Origin: Balneolales bacterium
Lineage (GTDB): Bacteria > Bacteroidota > Rhodothermia > Balneolales > Natronogracilivirgulaceae
NCBI GenBank assembly: GCA_007131535.1
Contig: SLQI01000249.1
Span: forward strand, 1-14,114
DNA length: 14,114 nt
Direction: 5' to 3'
Position numbers and translations under genes: made by a program. The notes under the pieces are model-generated. The model did not search any database, had not been told where the DNA came from, and saw only the letters and a list, made by a program, of their open reading frames with translations. This document shows positions 13,836 through 14,114 of the stretch, one piece after another; the first letter of the stretch is position 1; each line of letters begins with the position of its first letter.

Positions 13836-14047
13836 CCGTCGGCTTCAGCCGACGGTTGTACGGCTCCCACAAAGTTACGGGGCTTTAGCCCCGAAATGGT
13901 AGATTGACCTATATTGAAAATCCTTCCATGTAGGGATTCCTCGGTTTGAAAAGAAGGATGGCTGGAATGGTGGTGCAGGAGCGGAAAGGTGCGGGGCTAA
14001 AGCCCTGCGTTTATATGAGGGAGGAGGCGCTTAACCGTTGACTGAAG
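13836..14047. repeat. REPIN-like four-hairpin repeat, copy 2
   Basis: Same orientation as copy 1. Outer left hairpin complete (13836-13855, arms CCGTCGGC/GCCGACGG, loop TTCA); inner hairpin 13878-13893 (CGGGGC/GCCCCG, loop TTTA); inner hairpin 13991-14008 (loop TAAA, one mismatch); outer right hairpin present only as its first half (14035-14047). Copy 1 lacks the left outer arm and copy 2 the right outer arm, so together they define the complete unit. Confidence 0.75.
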
Positions 14048-14114
14048 TGCGTGTTGCACAACTCTTTCAAAAAAGCTTTTCTAAGAAAATGAAACACTAT
14101 TTAGGCGTTTATTC
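14048..14114 (+). mobile_element. Possible insertion-element end, cut by the window edge
   Basis: Starts at the loop of the broken right hairpin of copy 2 and repeats, inverted, the sequence next to copy 1. An ATG at 14089 opens a frame running off the window (M-K-H-Y-L-G-V-Y...), 41 bases from the junction, where a transposase could begin. Elements of the IS110/IS1111 family are known to target REP palindromes, but eight codons are too few to assign a family. Confidence 0.4.

Noticed and set aside
13836..14047. CRISPR array or attC-like integron site
   Set aside because: There are only two distant copies with no spacers, and the unit is a set of different hairpins, not regularly repeated units. 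No integrase is present.

Overview
The window looks like a chromosomal segment of a Gram-negative bacterium of the Bacteroidota / Balneolota-Rhodothermota (FCB) group. Three things point there. The proteins include a DUF5916-type outer-membrane barrel with a CBM9-like front domain and a second signal-peptide barrel. Most genes lack a clear Shine-Dalgarno. Two good promoters follow the Bacteroidetes rule TTG-N20/21-TAnnTTTG, one of them 10 bases before a tRNA. The genus cannot be fixed from the sequence alone.

Layout. Positions 1-1165 hold no convincing gene: a nested hairpin, a 10-base periodic GGAT repeat, a GC-rich patch, the end of a possible insertion element, and copy 1 of a four-hairpin REPIN-like repeat. 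Next come an Rrf2-family [Fe-S]-type regulator (1230-1694, +) and a conserved envelope module: a YbbP-like ten-helix FtsX permease (1734-4277, -), its YbbA/LolD-like ATPase (4328-5029, -) and a divergent TesA-like SGNH esterase (5021-5773, +). This is the same gene order as tesA/ybbAP in Escherichia coli. A MITE-like inverted repeat bounded by 12-base direct repeats (5797-5980) separates the esterase from a CBM9/DUF5916 outer-membrane protein (6185-8569, +), a membrane-bound J-domain protein (8686-9420, +), and a small outer-membrane barrel protein (9849-10559, +) that sits behind a promoter and a leader of about 350 bases and ends at a strong hairpin terminator.

The last third has a 600-base gene-free stretch with several dyads, a tandem AP2-domain DNA-binding protein (11262-11765, -), a membrane-anchored M20 peptidase of the Cps1/PM20D1 type (11975-13444, +), tRNA-Val(GAC) (13554-13627, +), and copy 2 of the REPIN-like repeat at the right edge.

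How it fits together. Most genes are single transcription units for envelope upkeep: lipid/ester hydrolysis, ABC-driven lipid or lipoprotein handling, outer-membrane barrels and peptide or N-acyl-amino-acid hydrolysis. No defence or biosynthetic island is visible. The most unusual signal is at the two edges. Two REPIN-like copies in direct orientation are each cut at the loop of one outer hairpin, at opposite ends, and both cuts join the same sequence in inverted orientation. This looks like two insertions of one hairpin-targeting element.
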